This document shows, piece by piece, positions 7,666 through 16,336 of a stretch of DNA of 64,000 bases; the first letter of the stretch is position 1, and each line of letters starts with the position of its first letter. The notes under the pieces were generated by a model, which was given only the letters and a program-made list of their open reading frames with translations, had not been told where the DNA came from and searched no databases. The translations under genes and the position numbers were made by a program. The DNA is from Anaerozeibacter sp031551775 (lineage in GTDB: Bacteria; Bacillota; Clostridia; Christensenellales; Aristaeellaceae): positions 1-64,000 of the forward strand of contig JAVBND010000029.1 in assembly GCA_031551775.1 (NCBI GenBank), written 5' to 3'.

Positions 7666-9366
7666 ATTGGGCATGCGCGAAATCAGCGCCTGCGCGGCGT
7701 TAAGCAAGTGCTCGGCGTGCGCGCGGGAACTGGCCAGATCGCCCGCGCCGCCGACCAGGCGCGCAAGCTCCTCGATGCGCCCATCGCGCGAGAGGAGCTG
7801 AACGCTGCTCACCGTGCTCTCGCCCGCGCTTTCCTTCATCGCCAGGTACTGCCGGTTTGCCAGCGCCGCGATTTGCGGAAGGTGCGTCACGCAAATCACC
7901 TGGCGCTTTCTTGCGATGGCGGCCATCTTTTCGCCCACCACCTGCGCCATGTGCCCGCTGACGCCGGTGTCGATCTCGTCAAACACCATGGCGTCCACGC
8001 CCGCGCTGTCCGCCGCGACCGCCTTCATGGCCAGCATAATGCGCGAAAGCTCGCCGCCCGAAGCCACGGCGGAAAGCGGCTTGACCGGCTCGCCTGGATT
8101 TGCCGAGAGCATGAATTCACATGTGTCCGAACCGCGCGGCGAATAAGCGGGGAGGGGTTCAAGACGCGCTTCAAAGCGCGCGCGGCCCATGCCCAGGTCC
8201 TTGAGTTCATGAAGCACGCGCTCTGAAAACGCCTTGACGACGGCCTTGCGGCTTTGGGTTAAACGTTCGCACGCTTCCTTAAGCGAGGCTTCCAGCGCCT
8301 TGAGCGCCTTGTCAATCTGGGCAAGGCGCTCGTCCCCGCCCTCAAGTTCCAAAAGCGCCTTTGCGGCGTTATCGCGAAAGGCGATCACATCCGCCACGTC
8401 CGGGCCGTACTTGCGCGTGATGCGCTTAAGCTCGCTCAACCGCTCCATCACGCGGTCGGCTTCGGCGGGATCAAACTCAAGCGATTCGTCCAGATCCTGC
8501 AGCTCAAGCCCCACGTCCTCGGCTGCGTAGAACAGGTCGTACAGGCGCGACTTGATCGATTCAAACCGCTCGTCAAAGCGCGCGATTTCCTCCATCGACT
8601 CGGCGGCGCGCTTGAGCGCGTCCTGCGCGCTCAAACCCCGGCCCGTGCCTTTGTACGTCAGTTCATACGCGCATCTGACGCCAAGGGCGATGTGCTCGGC
8701 ATTCTTGATCAGCTCGCTTTTTTGCCGAAGCTTTTCTTCCTCGCCCTGCTTGGGCTTGACGGCATCGATCTCGCCGAGCTGAAAGGCGAGCATGTCGCGC
8801 CTGCGCTCGCGCTCGGACGCGTCCATGGTGAGCGCTTCCTTTTCCCGGCGCAAGCCCGAATAGGCCTCGTAGCGCGCCTTGACCTGCTCGGTCAACAGGC
8901 GGTGCGCCTCGTCCCCGTAAGCGTCAAGGTAATCCAGGTGGCGCGCAGGGTCGCTCAACTGCTGGTGCTCATGCTGGCCGTGCATATCGACCAGGAGCGC
9001 GGTCAGGGCCTTAAGCTGACCGAGCGGCACAATGCTGCCGGCCACGCGGCACACGCCGCGCCCGGAGAGAGAAATCTCGCGCGAAACCGCGACCAGCCCG
9101 TCCTGCGCCTCAAGCCCCATTTCCCCGAGCAGCGAAAGCGCTTCCGCATTGCCCGATACGTCAAAAAGCGCTTCGGCGCGCGCCTTGTCGGCGCCGGACC
9201 GGATGAGCTCCTTGTCCGCGCGCGCGCCAAGCGCCATCGAGAGCGCGTCCACCACGATGGACTTGCCCGCGCCGGTCTCGCCGGTCAGCACATTAAAGCC
9301 CGCCCCGAGTTCGAGGCGCAAGAACGCGATCAGCGCGATATTCGATATGGTAATTTCAAGCAGCAC
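7660..9366 (-). CDS. recN: DNA repair protein RecN
   Basis: SMC-like ATPase recruited to double-strand breaks. 568 residues from a GTG start at 9366 (V-L-L-E-I-T-I-S-N), preferred because GGGGAG lies eight bases upstream and because it gives the usual N-terminus. Walker A is GETGAGKSIV near 28-37. Long heptad-rich regions flank the middle, forming the coiled coil. Near the C-terminus are the signature LSRIMLAMKA and Walker B MVFDEIDTGVSG. It follows argR, the standard arrangement in Firmicutes, and is followed by the acyltransferase gene. Confidence 0.95.
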   Translation of the reverse strand: MLLEITISNIALIAFLRLELGAGFNVLTGETGAGKSIVVDALSMALGARADKELIRSGADKARAEALFDVSGNAEALSLLGEMGLEAQDGLVAVSREISLSGRGVCRVAGSIVPLGQLKALTALLVDMHGQHEHQQLSDPARHLDYLDAYGDEAHRLLTEQVKARYEAYSGLRREKEALTMDASERERRRDMLAFQLGEIDAVKPKQGEEEKLRQKSELIKNAEHIALGVRCAYELTYKGTGRGLSAQDALKRAAESMEEIARFDERFESIKSRLYDLFYAAEDVGLELQDLDESLEFDPAEADRVMERLSELKRITRKYGPDVADVIAFRDNAAKALLELEGGDERLAQIDKALKALEASLKEACERLTQSRKAVVKAFSERVLHELKDLGMGRARFEARLEPLPAYSPRGSDTCEFMLSANPGEPVKPLSAVASGGELSRIMLAMKAVAADSAGVDAMVFDEIDTGVSGHMAQVVGEKMAAIARKRQVICVTHLPQIAALANRQYLAMKESAGESTVSSVQLLSRDGRIEELARLVGGAGDLASSRAHAEHLLNAAQALISRMPNQ

Positions 9367-9439
9367 TTCAGTTACTCCCCTGTCCGCGGGGCCCAAGCCC
9401 CAAGGCTTCAATCGTCCCGGCAACCTGCGCCGCCAGGCG

Positions 9440-9892
9440 TTATCCCCGCATCATGGCCTTGAATTTAGACGCAAGGAGCGCGACGTCGCTGCCTTCGCGC
9501 GCGATGATAAAGATGGTGTTATCGCCCGCGAGCGTGCCCAAGACTTCGTTCCACTTGAGCGAATCGACCGCTTCCGCCGCCGCGTTGGCGCTGGCCGAGA
9601 GCGTCTTGATGACGATCATCTGCCCGCTTACCGCGACCGAAAGCACCGATTCAGAAAAAATGCGGCTGAACCGGTCGCCCGCGCCCTGCTCGGCGCGCTC
9701 GGCGGTGGCGTACTTGTAGCCACCGGTCGGCGAGAGCACCTTTAAGAGCCTGAGCTCCTTGATGTCGCGCGAAACGGTGGCCTGCGTCACGTTGACGCTG
9801 TGGCGCTTGAGCTGTTCAGCCAGGTCCTCCTGGGTCTCTATGTCCATGGTTTCGATGATCTCAAGGATCAGGGCATGCCTCGCCGACTTCAT
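9440..9892 (-). CDS. argR: Arginine repressor
   Basis: Arginine-sensing DNA-binding protein, 150 residues, usual length. The N-terminal winged helix carries the family motif VTQATVSRDIKELRLLKV near 35-52; the C-terminal hexamerisation/arginine-binding half contains GTLAGDNTIFIIAREGSD, with the ligand-binding GD pair. It lies between nadK and recN, as in many Firmicutes. Confidence 0.95.
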   Translation of the reverse strand: MKSARHALILEIIETMDIETQEDLAEQLKRHSVNVTQATVSRDIKELRLLKVLSPTGGYKYATAERAEQGAGDRFSRIFSESVLSVAVSGQMIVIKTLSASANAAAEAVDSLKWNEVLGTLAGDNTIFIIAREGSDVALLASKFKAMMRG

Positions 9893-9947
9893 AACCGTGC
9901 CCTCCCGCCGCGCGCCGCCCTTTAAGGCAGGCGCTTATATTCCTTGA

Positions 9948-10802
9948 TCAGTGTTGCCAACTGGTCAGCTTTTCGCGCATGAGCGCGAAAAAGTTACGCG
10001 CCTCAAACCGCAGGAACGAGACGCTCGCTTCGGCCTTGCGAATGGTCACCACCGGCTCGTCCTCGTCAAGCGCAAGGTGTTTAAACCCGTCCACCAATAC
10101 GTGTGCGCGCGTGCTGTCGTCGAGCACCCTGACCGTCACCGGCAGATCCGCCGAGACGACCACCGGCCGCGCGTGCAGCGTGTGCGAGCAGATGGGGGTC
10201 AGCAATATGCAGTCAAGACCCGGCGCGACCACCGGCCCGCCCGCCGAAAGCGAATAGGCGGTTGACCCGGTCGCGCTGGCCACCACCAGCCCATCCCCCG
10301 CGATGCGGTCAATCTTGGCGCCGCCCGCCGAAAACTCAAGGGGCAAAATGCCGACAGCTGTCTCCGAGCGGTTGAACGCGACATCGTTGAGCGCCAGTAC
10401 GCGCTCGCCGCCACTTTCAACTTCGAGCAGCATCCGCCGGTCAAGGAAACCTTCGCCTCGGATCGCGCGCAAAACGCCGTCTTCCATCATTTCCGGTTGA
10501 AGCTCGGTCAGGTAACCAACCCGGCCCATGTTGACGCCCAGCAGCGGCAAACCGTGCCTGACCGCGATCTCCAGCGCCGCCAACAGCGTTCCGTCGCCCC
10601 CCAGCACGCACAGAAAGCGCGACCCTTCAAAGCTGCCGCCCAGGCGCGGCATGTCGAGCGCCGAAGCAAAACGCGCGTCGGTGACCGGACAGGCGCCCGC
10701 GCTTTCAATCAACTGAACCAGACGCCGCGCGGCGTCAAGCGTGCCATTTTTCGAGTCGTTCGGCCAGATGCCTATCCTGACTTGTTCCAACGGTTTCACC
10801 AC
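9948..10802 (-). CDS. nadK: NAD kinase
   Basis: Phosphorylates NAD to NADP in the cytoplasm. 284 residues. The diagnostic GGDGTLL motif lies near 68-74 (CVLGGDGTLLAALE), followed by LGVNMGRVGYLTEL near 91 and the NDVAFNRSE segment near 144. The glycine-rich GDGLVVASATGSTAYSLSAGG block near 168-188 is a family hallmark. The gene has its own good promoter (10817-10844), so nadK-argR-recN can be transcribed separately from the tlyA side. Confidence 0.95.
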   Translation of the reverse strand: MVKPLEQVRIGIWPNDSKNGTLDAARRLVQLIESAGACPVTDARFASALDMPRLGGSFEGSRFLCVLGGDGTLLAALEIAVRHGLPLLGVNMGRVGYLTELQPEMMEDGVLRAIRGEGFLDRRMLLEVESGGERVLALNDVAFNRSETAVGILPLEFSAGGAKIDRIAGDGLVVASATGSTAYSLSAGGPVVAPGLDCILLTPICSHTLHARPVVVSADLPVTVRVLDDSTRAHVLVDGFKHLALDEDEPVVTIRKAEASVSFLRFEARNFFALMREKLTSWQH

Positions 10803-10816
10803 ACCTTACAGTGTAT

Positions 10817-10844
10817 ATTATACCACGCCTGCATAGTTATGCAA
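10817..10844 (-). promoter_or_regulatory. Promoter for nadK-argR-recN
   Basis: Minus strand: -35 TTGCAT (10839-10844), 16-base spacer, extended -10 TGG-TATAAT (10817-10822). It lies in the 60-base gap between tlyA and nadK. Confidence 0.65.
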
Positions 10845-10862
10845 GCGGTATTGGATCGGTTT

Positions 10863-11669
10863 TTATGCTTTTTTATGGTGTGCGGCCCAGGCGCGGCCCA
10901 CCACGCCCGAAATATCAAGCGGCGTTTCTTCGCCTTCAAAAGGCTTGAGGTGAAGCAAAAACTCGATATTGCCTTCGGCTCCGGTGATGGGTGAAAAGTC
11001 AAGCCCCGCGCCATGCCAGTTGAGCGTCTTTGCAAAGCCTATGATGTCGGAAATTACCTGTTCATGAACGGCGGGATCGCGCACCACGCCGCCCGCGCCC
11101 ACATCCGCGCGCGCGGCTTCAAACTGGGGCTTGATGAGCGCGACAAAGGCGCGGTCGGGACCGCCCAGCACATGAAGCGCCGGGGGCAGCACCGCCTTGA
11201 GCGATATAAAGGAAACATCGGTCGCGCCGAGCGAGGGCAAGGGATCAAACATCTCGCGCGTGAGGCAGCGCGCGTTGGTCTTTTCCATCGCGCAAACGCG
11301 CCCGTCGCGCCGGAGCGAAAAGTCGAGCAGCCCAAACCCCACGTCAACCGCATAGACTTTTTCGGCGCCCGCCTTGAGCAAACAATCGGTAAATCCGCCG
11401 GTTGACGCGCCCACGTCCAGGCAGATTTGGCCCCGCGGGTCAATCCCAAACACTTGAAGCGCCTTTTCGAGTTTCAGCCCGCCCCGACTGACGAACCGGG
11501 CCTTTTGGTCCCTGACGGTGAGCGAGAGGTTCTTTTTGACGGGATCGGAGCCCTTGGCCGCCTTGCCCGATCCCTGGTACACCTTGCCCTCCATCACCAG
11601 CAGACGCGCGTGCTCGATGGAATCGGCGAGGCCCCGCTCGACAAGCGCCTCATCCACGCGCTTAGGCAT
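10863..11669 (-). CDS. tlyA: TlyA-type rRNA cytidine-2'-O-methyltransferase / hemolysin A family
   Basis: 268-residue protein. It has an N-terminal S4 RNA-binding domain (PKRVDEALVERGLADSIEHA) followed by an FtsJ/RrmJ-like methyltransferase domain with the SAM loop CLDVGASTGGFTDCLL near 77-92. Family members methylate ribose of 16S and/or 23S rRNA cytidines; which substrate applies here cannot be read. The start ATG at 11669 has an excellent GGAGGAAGG six bases away; upstream in-frame codons lack one. It overlaps the end of dxs by eight bases. Confidence 0.9.
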   Translation of the reverse strand: MPKRVDEALVERGLADSIEHARLLVMEGKVYQGSGKAAKGSDPVKKNLSLTVRDQKARFVSRGGLKLEKALQVFGIDPRGQICLDVGASTGGFTDCLLKAGAEKVYAVDVGFGLLDFSLRRDGRVCAMEKTNARCLTREMFDPLPSLGATDVSFISLKAVLPPALHVLGGPDRAFVALIKPQFEAARADVGAGGVVRDPAVHEQVISDIIGFAKTLNWHGAGLDFSPITGAEGNIEFLLHLKPFEGEETPLDISGVVGRAWAAHHKKA

Positions 11670-13530
11670 TTCCTTCCTCCAGGCGCGCGGCGATGGCCCC
11701 GGCAACCTGCCCCATGGTCAGGCCGCTGTCGTGCATCTGTTCGCCGATTGAGCCTTGCTCGATGAAACGGTCCGGCATGCCCAGCGTCAGCACGTCTTTT
11801 TTCATGCCCCAGCGGGCCAGCGCCTCAAGCACGCCCGCGCCAAACCCGCCCGAAATGACGCCTTCCTCAAGCGTCACCGCGAGCGAAACCCGAGCGGCTG
11901 CTTCGCGCAGCAGCGCCTCGTCCATGGGCTTGATGAACCGCGCGTCCACCACGCCCACGCTGAAACCCTTGCCGTGCAATTCAATGGACGCGGCGAGCGC
12001 GGTTTCAACCATCCGCCCAACGGCAAAGATGATCGCGTCCTGCCCGTCCGCCAGCAGTTCCCATTCGCCGAGTTTCATCTCCGTCCTCTCCTGCATGCCC
12101 GGACCCATGTCCGAGGCGTCGCGCGGGTAGCGGATGGCGATCGGGCCGTCAAGCGTCAGGCTCAGGCCCATCAAGCGCCTGAGGTCGCGCGCGTCGCGCG
12201 GCGCGGCCACGGCCATGTTCGGCATCTGCCGTAGGTAGGCGATGTCAAACGCACCCTGATGGGTCGCGCCGTCCGAGCCCACGAGCCCGGCGCGATCGAT
12301 GAGCAGCGTGACCGGGATGTGATTCATGCAAACATCCTCAATCAGTTGATCGTAGGCGCGCTGCAGGAATGTCGAATACACGCACACGTAGGGCCGCATA
12401 CCCGCCAGCGCGAGCCCAGCGGCCATGGTAACCGCGTGGGCTTCGGCAATGCCCACGTCAAAAAAGCGCTCGGGAAATTTTTGCGCAAACGCGGTGAGGC
12501 CGGTGCCCGCCGGCATAGCGGCGGTCACGGCGCATATGCGCGCGTCGGTCCCCGCCATCCGGCAAAGCTCGCTCGCCATGACCGATCCGTAGGCCGGCGC
12601 GCCCTCCTGCGAAAGGCGTCCGGTATCGACGAAGAACGGCGCGACGCCGTGGAAATCGTCCGGGCGCGCTTCGGCATAGGCGTAGCCGTGCCCCTTTTGC
12701 GTAACCACGTGGATGAGCACCGGCGCATGAGCTTCCTTCGCTCGCCTGAGCACGCGGATCAGGCGTTCGGTGTCGTGGCCGTCGATGGGACCCTGGTACT
12801 CAAAGCCCAGCGCTTCAAAGAACTGGCCGTCGATGAGCAGCGAGCGCAACGAATCGCGCATGCGCATGAGCGCGTGCAGGATGGGCGTGCCGACGCGCCC
12901 CGAACGGCCAAGGCCCGATCGCAGGCTCCGCTTGAGCGTGCGGTAGGGCGAGGACTGGCGAAGGCCCGTCAGGTACCCCGACATCGCGCCGACGTTTTTG
13001 GAGATGGACATCTCGTTGTCGTTGAGGATTACGATGAGCGGCGTTTTCGACTCGCCCGCGTCGTTGAGCGCCTCATAGCACATGCCGCCGGTCAGCGCGC
13101 CGTCGCCCACCACCACACAAACCGAATGCTTGCCGCCCATCAAGTCGCGCGCGCGCGCAAGGCCCAGGGCGATTGAAATGCCGCTTGACGCGTGTCCGGT
13201 GGCGCACACGTCAAACGGACTCTCATCGGGCCTAAGAAACCCCGACGCGCCGCCGCGCTGGCGCAGCCTGTCAAACGCTTCGCCGCGCCCGGTTAACAGC
13301 TTGTGCGCGTAGGATTGGTGCCCCACGTCAAAGATCAGCTTGTCGGCGGGCGCGTCGAAGACCGTATGCAGCGCGACCGTCAGTTCGACCGTTCCGAGGT
13401 TGCTCGCCAGATGCCCGCCGTTGCGCGCGACCGTATCGATGATGACGCGCCTAAGGTCCGCTGAGAGCGCTTTTCTCCCCTTGGCGTCAAGCGCCTTGAC
13501 GTCGTTGGGGCCATGGATATTTTCTAGCAT
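11662..13530 (-). CDS. dxs: 1-deoxy-D-xylulose-5-phosphate synthase
   Basis: Thiamine-diphosphate enzyme that condenses pyruvate and glyceraldehyde-3-phosphate in the first step of the MEP isoprenoid pathway. 622 residues, normal length. The TPP motif GDGALTGGMCYEALN is near 143-157, the N-terminal HQSYAHKLLTGR near 70, and the transketolase-like central domain has FFDVGIAEAHAVTMAAGLA near 360. It sits between the PAP2-like gene and tlyA and two genes from ispA, so isoprenoid synthesis and prenyl elongation are together. Confidence 0.96.
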   Translation of the reverse strand: MLENIHGPNDVKALDAKGRKALSADLRRVIIDTVARNGGHLASNLGTVELTVALHTVFDAPADKLIFDVGHQSYAHKLLTGRGEAFDRLRQRGGASGFLRPDESPFDVCATGHASSGISIALGLARARDLMGGKHSVCVVVGDGALTGGMCYEALNDAGESKTPLIVILNDNEMSISKNVGAMSGYLTGLRQSSPYRTLKRSLRSGLGRSGRVGTPILHALMRMRDSLRSLLIDGQFFEALGFEYQGPIDGHDTERLIRVLRRAKEAHAPVLIHVVTQKGHGYAYAEARPDDFHGVAPFFVDTGRLSQEGAPAYGSVMASELCRMAGTDARICAVTAAMPAGTGLTAFAQKFPERFFDVGIAEAHAVTMAAGLALAGMRPYVCVYSTFLQRAYDQLIEDVCMNHIPVTLLIDRAGLVGSDGATHQGAFDIAYLRQMPNMAVAAPRDARDLRRLMGLSLTLDGPIAIRYPRDASDMGPGMQERTEMKLGEWELLADGQDAIIFAVGRMVETALAASIELHGKGFSVGVVDARFIKPMDEALLREAAARVSLAVTLEEGVISGGFGAGVLEALARWGMKKDVLTLGMPDRFIEQGSIGEQMHDSGLTMGQVAGAIAARLEEGNA

Positions 13531-13540
13531 GATTTCTTCC

Positions 13541-13987
13541 CTACATAATCATTACGGCGATCGCTACGCCCAGGAGCGCGCCGATCGTCACTTCAAACGG
13601 CGAATGCCCCAGGAGTTCCTTGAGCGATTCGAATTTAAAGCCAAAGCCATTGGCGATCATGTCCTGCACGATCTTGTTGAGCAACGCCGCCTGCTTGCCC
13701 GCCGCGCGCCTCACGCCCGCCGCGTCGGTCATAACCACGCACGCCAGCACGAAGGCAATGGCGAACTCGGTCGAATAAAAACCGCGCGCGATGCCCGCCG
13801 CCACCGCGATGCCGCACACCACCGACGAATGCGAGCTTGGCATGCCGCCAAGACCGAAAAACCGCCCCAAATCCCATCGGCGCTCGATGATATAGGTGAA
13901 GACCACCTTGAGCGCCTGCGCCACAAACCAGCTGACAACGGCCACCAGCAGCACGCGATTGGCGGCCAGTTCGTTCAGTAACCGCAT
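13541..13987 (-). CDS. Divergent PAP2-family membrane protein (DUF212)
   Basis: 148 residues with several hydrophobic segments. The family signature is clear: GGMPSSHSSVVCGIAVA near 47-63, the conserved MTDAAGVRRAAGKQA near 86, and the C-terminal LLGHSPFEVTIGALLG. PAP2 relatives are lipid phosphatases and this divergent clade often lies with isoprenoid genes, so undecaprenyl- or prenyl-phosphate dephosphorylation is a reasonable guess, not shown. It lies 10 bases upstream of dxs and 15 downstream of ispA. Confidence 0.85.
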   Translation of the reverse strand: MRLLNELAANRVLLVAVVSWFVAQALKVVFTYIIERRWDLGRFFGLGGMPSSHSSVVCGIAVAAGIARGFYSTEFAIAFVLACVVMTDAAGVRRAAGKQAALLNKIVQDMIANGFGFKFESLKELLGHSPFEVTIGALLGVAIAVMIM

Positions 13988-14002
13988 GTGTTCAACAACT
14001 CC

Positions 14003-14905
14003 TTATGACCGGCGTCCCTGCATGGAAAGGATCAGCGCGCGGAAAAATTCCGTGTTTGCGCCAATCCCCTCAAGCGCCGCCAATCCCGCGTCGAGCAGCG
14101 CTTGGGCGCGCGCCCTCGTACCTTCAATGCCGTAAATCGATACCGCCGTGAGCTTGCCTTCCCGCGCGTCCTTGCCGATGCTCTTGCCAAGCGTGCCCGC
14201 CTCGCCTTCCACATCGAGCAAATCGTCCGCCGCCTGGAACATCAGCCCGAACGCCGTGGCGTAGCGCGTGATGGAGGAAAGCGCTTTGTAGTCCGCGCCC
14301 GCAAGGTAGGCGCCCGCGCGCACCGCGCCGATGAACATTGCGGCGGTCTTGCCAAAATGTACGTAGTCAAGTGTCGCTTCATCCTTTGGCGCCTGTCCTT
14401 TTTCGCACGAAAGGTCCACCGACTGTCCGCCCACCATGCCGCGCGCGCCCGCGTTTTGCGCAATTTCGTTGATCGCCATCACGTGAGAAGCCAGGTTTTG
14501 GGGGTACTTGAGCGCGTTTTCAAGCATCCACTCATAGGCGCCGTTTAAGAGCGCGTCGCCCGCCAGAATCGCCTGGCCTTCGCCGTAGACCACGTGGCTC
14601 GTGGGCCGTCCGCGCCGGAGCACGTCGTCGTCCATGCCAGGCAGGTCGTCGTGGATGAGCGAATAGGTGTGGATCATCTCAATCGCGCACGCGGGCGCAA
14701 GCGCCTCATTCAAGTCGCCGCCGAGCATCTCCACCGCCGCGAGCAGCATTGCGGGGCGCAAGCGCTTTGCGCCCGCGAGCAGGCTGTAGCGCATGGCTTG
14801 GTTCAGCGTTCCCGGAACAGTGTATTGCCTGAGCGGCCCCTCGCATTCTTCCAAACGGCGCGCCAGCGCGTCCTCGACCAGCGCGGCGTAGTCCTTGAGC
14901 GTCAT
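14003..14905 (-). CDS. ispA: Polyprenyl (farnesyl/geranyl) diphosphate synthase
   Basis: Head-to-tail prenyltransferase that extends dimethylallyl diphosphate with isopentenyl diphosphate. 300 residues. The first Asp-rich motif is HDDLPGMDDD near 90, with the paired DDDVLRRGRPTSH following; the second is QAADDLLDVEGE near 224. The N-terminal GAKRLRP motif is near 45. Chain length cannot be fixed from this view, though the size and motif spacing suit C15 products. Start overlaps the xseB stop by ATGA. Confidence 0.93.
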   Translation of the reverse strand: MTLKDYAALVEDALARRLEECEGPLRQYTVPGTLNQAMRYSLLAGAKRLRPAMLLAAVEMLGGDLNEALAPACAIEMIHTYSLIHDDLPGMDDDVLRRGRPTSHVVYGEGQAILAGDALLNGAYEWMLENALKYPQNLASHVMAINEIAQNAGARGMVGGQSVDLSCEKGQAPKDEATLDYVHFGKTAAMFIGAVRAGAYLAGADYKALSSITRYATAFGLMFQAADDLLDVEGEAGTLGKSIGKDAREGKLTAVSIYGIEGTRARAQALLDAGLAALEGIGANTEFFRALILSMQGRRS

Positions 14906-15123
14906 GTCGTCCCCTGAAGCGGCGCTTCGCCCTTTTCGGTCAGCTCCGCCATGCGCGCTTCGCCCTGATCGAGCATGAGCGTCAGCCGCTTTGCCAGCTC
15001 CTTCGCCTGTTCGTAGGCGCCAAAGCTCTCCTCAAGGGGCAAATCGCCCTTTTCCATGCGCTGGACCAAGGATTCCAGCGCCTCCATGCCTTCCTCAAAG
15101 CTCAACTGTTTCTTGGCTGCCAT
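14902..15123 (-). CDS. xseB: Exodeoxyribonuclease VII small subunit
   Basis: 73 residues, the usual size. It has the conserved FEEGMEALESLVQRMEKGDLPLEESFGAYEQA stretch over residues 9-40 that forms the helical hairpin binding XseA. The start lies inside the last 29 bases of xseA, so the subunits are made together. Confidence 0.92.
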   Translation of the reverse strand: MAAKKQLSFEEGMEALESLVQRMEKGDLPLEESFGAYEQAKELAKRLTLMLDQGEARMAELTEKGEAPLQGTT

Positions 15124-16336
15124 GATGATCCTCCAATTCCACTTCGTAAACGGTCGCGCGCGCGCGCCCGCCGGTGAGCGTCAATGTGTAGCCCTTGCCC
15201 GCTTTCAAGTGCGCCGCGTTTTTCACGATTCCGCCTTCATCCGACACCAGCGCAAAGCCGCGCTGAAGCACGGATGCCGGGTTCAGGGCGTCAAGCGCGC
15301 GCGAAAGCTGACCAAGGTGAGCGCGCGAGCGCGCCGCGCGGGCCTTGAGCGAAGCGTCAAGGCGGGTAGCCGAAAGCGTCAGCGCGCTTCTCCTCAGTTC
15401 AATGATCGCGCGTTTGGGATCGGTCAGCGCCTGGGACGCCCTGAGCCGCTCAAGCTTCGCGCGGTAAAGCGCGAGGCGCGCCTGGGTGGCGCGCGCGGCG
15501 CGCTTTGCCAGATTGTTAACGTCGCGCCCGAGTTCTTCCTTGACCGGCACCGCCAGCTCCGCCGCCACCGACGGCGTCGCGGCGCGTACGTCCGAAACGA
15601 AATCGGCAATGGTAAAATCGGTCTCATGGCCAACGCACGAGATGACCGGTATCTTCGAACGGGCGATGGCGCGCGCCACAATCTCCTCGTTAAACGCCCA
15701 CAAATCCTCCATCGAGCCGCCGCCGCGCCCGCACAGGATGACGTCAACCGAGCCCGCACGGTTCAGGCGGTCAAGCGAGCGCGCGATGTCCTCCGCCGCG
15801 CCCTCGCCCTGCACCTGGGCGGGAGAAAGCAAAATGTCCATGCCGGGGTAGCGGCGCAAGATCACCCGCACCATGTCGCGCAGCGCCGCGCCCGAGCTCG
15901 ATGTCACGATGCCCACCTTCTTGGGCAAGAGCGGCAGCTTCTTCTTGCGCGCCGGGTCGAACAGCCCTTCGGCGCCGAGCTTTTTCTTGAGCGCCTCAAA
16001 GCGCAGGAACAGCTCGCCCGCGCCCTCCTTTTCAATCGCCTCGGCATACACCTGAAACGAGCCTGTCTGGGCGTAGAGCGAAGCCGCGCCCGATACCACC
16101 ACGCGCGCGCCATCGACCATCTCAAAACCCAGCGACAGCGCGTGCTGGCGAAACATCACGCAGGCAACGCGCGCGCCTTCGTCCTTGATCGAAAAATACA
16201 AGTGCCCGCTGTAGTGGCGCTTGAAGCCGGTGATCTCGCCGCGCACCCTGAGGCGCGAGAGGAGCGGATCGCCCGCAAGGTTCTTGCGCACGTATTCGTT
16301 GAGTTCTGAAACCGACAGCACCCAATCATTTTTCAT
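15095..16336 (-). CDS. xseA: Exodeoxyribonuclease VII large subunit
   Basis: Catalytic subunit of the nuclease that degrades single-stranded DNA in both directions. 413 residues from ATG 16336, which overlaps the folD stop (ATGA) and begins MKNDWVLSVSELNEYVR, the typical OB-fold opening. The catalytic domain has GIVTSSSGAALRDM near 140, DVILCGRGGGSMEDLWAFNEE near 193 and SCVGHETDFTIADFVSDVRA near 224, all family hallmarks. A much longer reading frame extends upstream, but it runs through folD and has no ribosome-binding site. Confidence 0.94.
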   Translation of the reverse strand: MKNDWVLSVSELNEYVRKNLAGDPLLSRLRVRGEITGFKRHYSGHLYFSIKDEGARVACVMFRQHALSLGFEMVDGARVVVSGAASLYAQTGSFQVYAEAIEKEGAGELFLRFEALKKKLGAEGLFDPARKKKLPLLPKKVGIVTSSSGAALRDMVRVILRRYPGMDILLSPAQVQGEGAAEDIARSLDRLNRAGSVDVILCGRGGGSMEDLWAFNEEIVARAIARSKIPVISCVGHETDFTIADFVSDVRAATPSVAAELAVPVKEELGRDVNNLAKRAARATQARLALYRAKLERLRASQALTDPKRAIIELRRSALTLSATRLDASLKARAARSRAHLGQLSRALDALNPASVLQRGFALVSDEGGIVKNAAHLKAGKGYTLTLTGGRARATVYEVELEDHHGSQETVEL

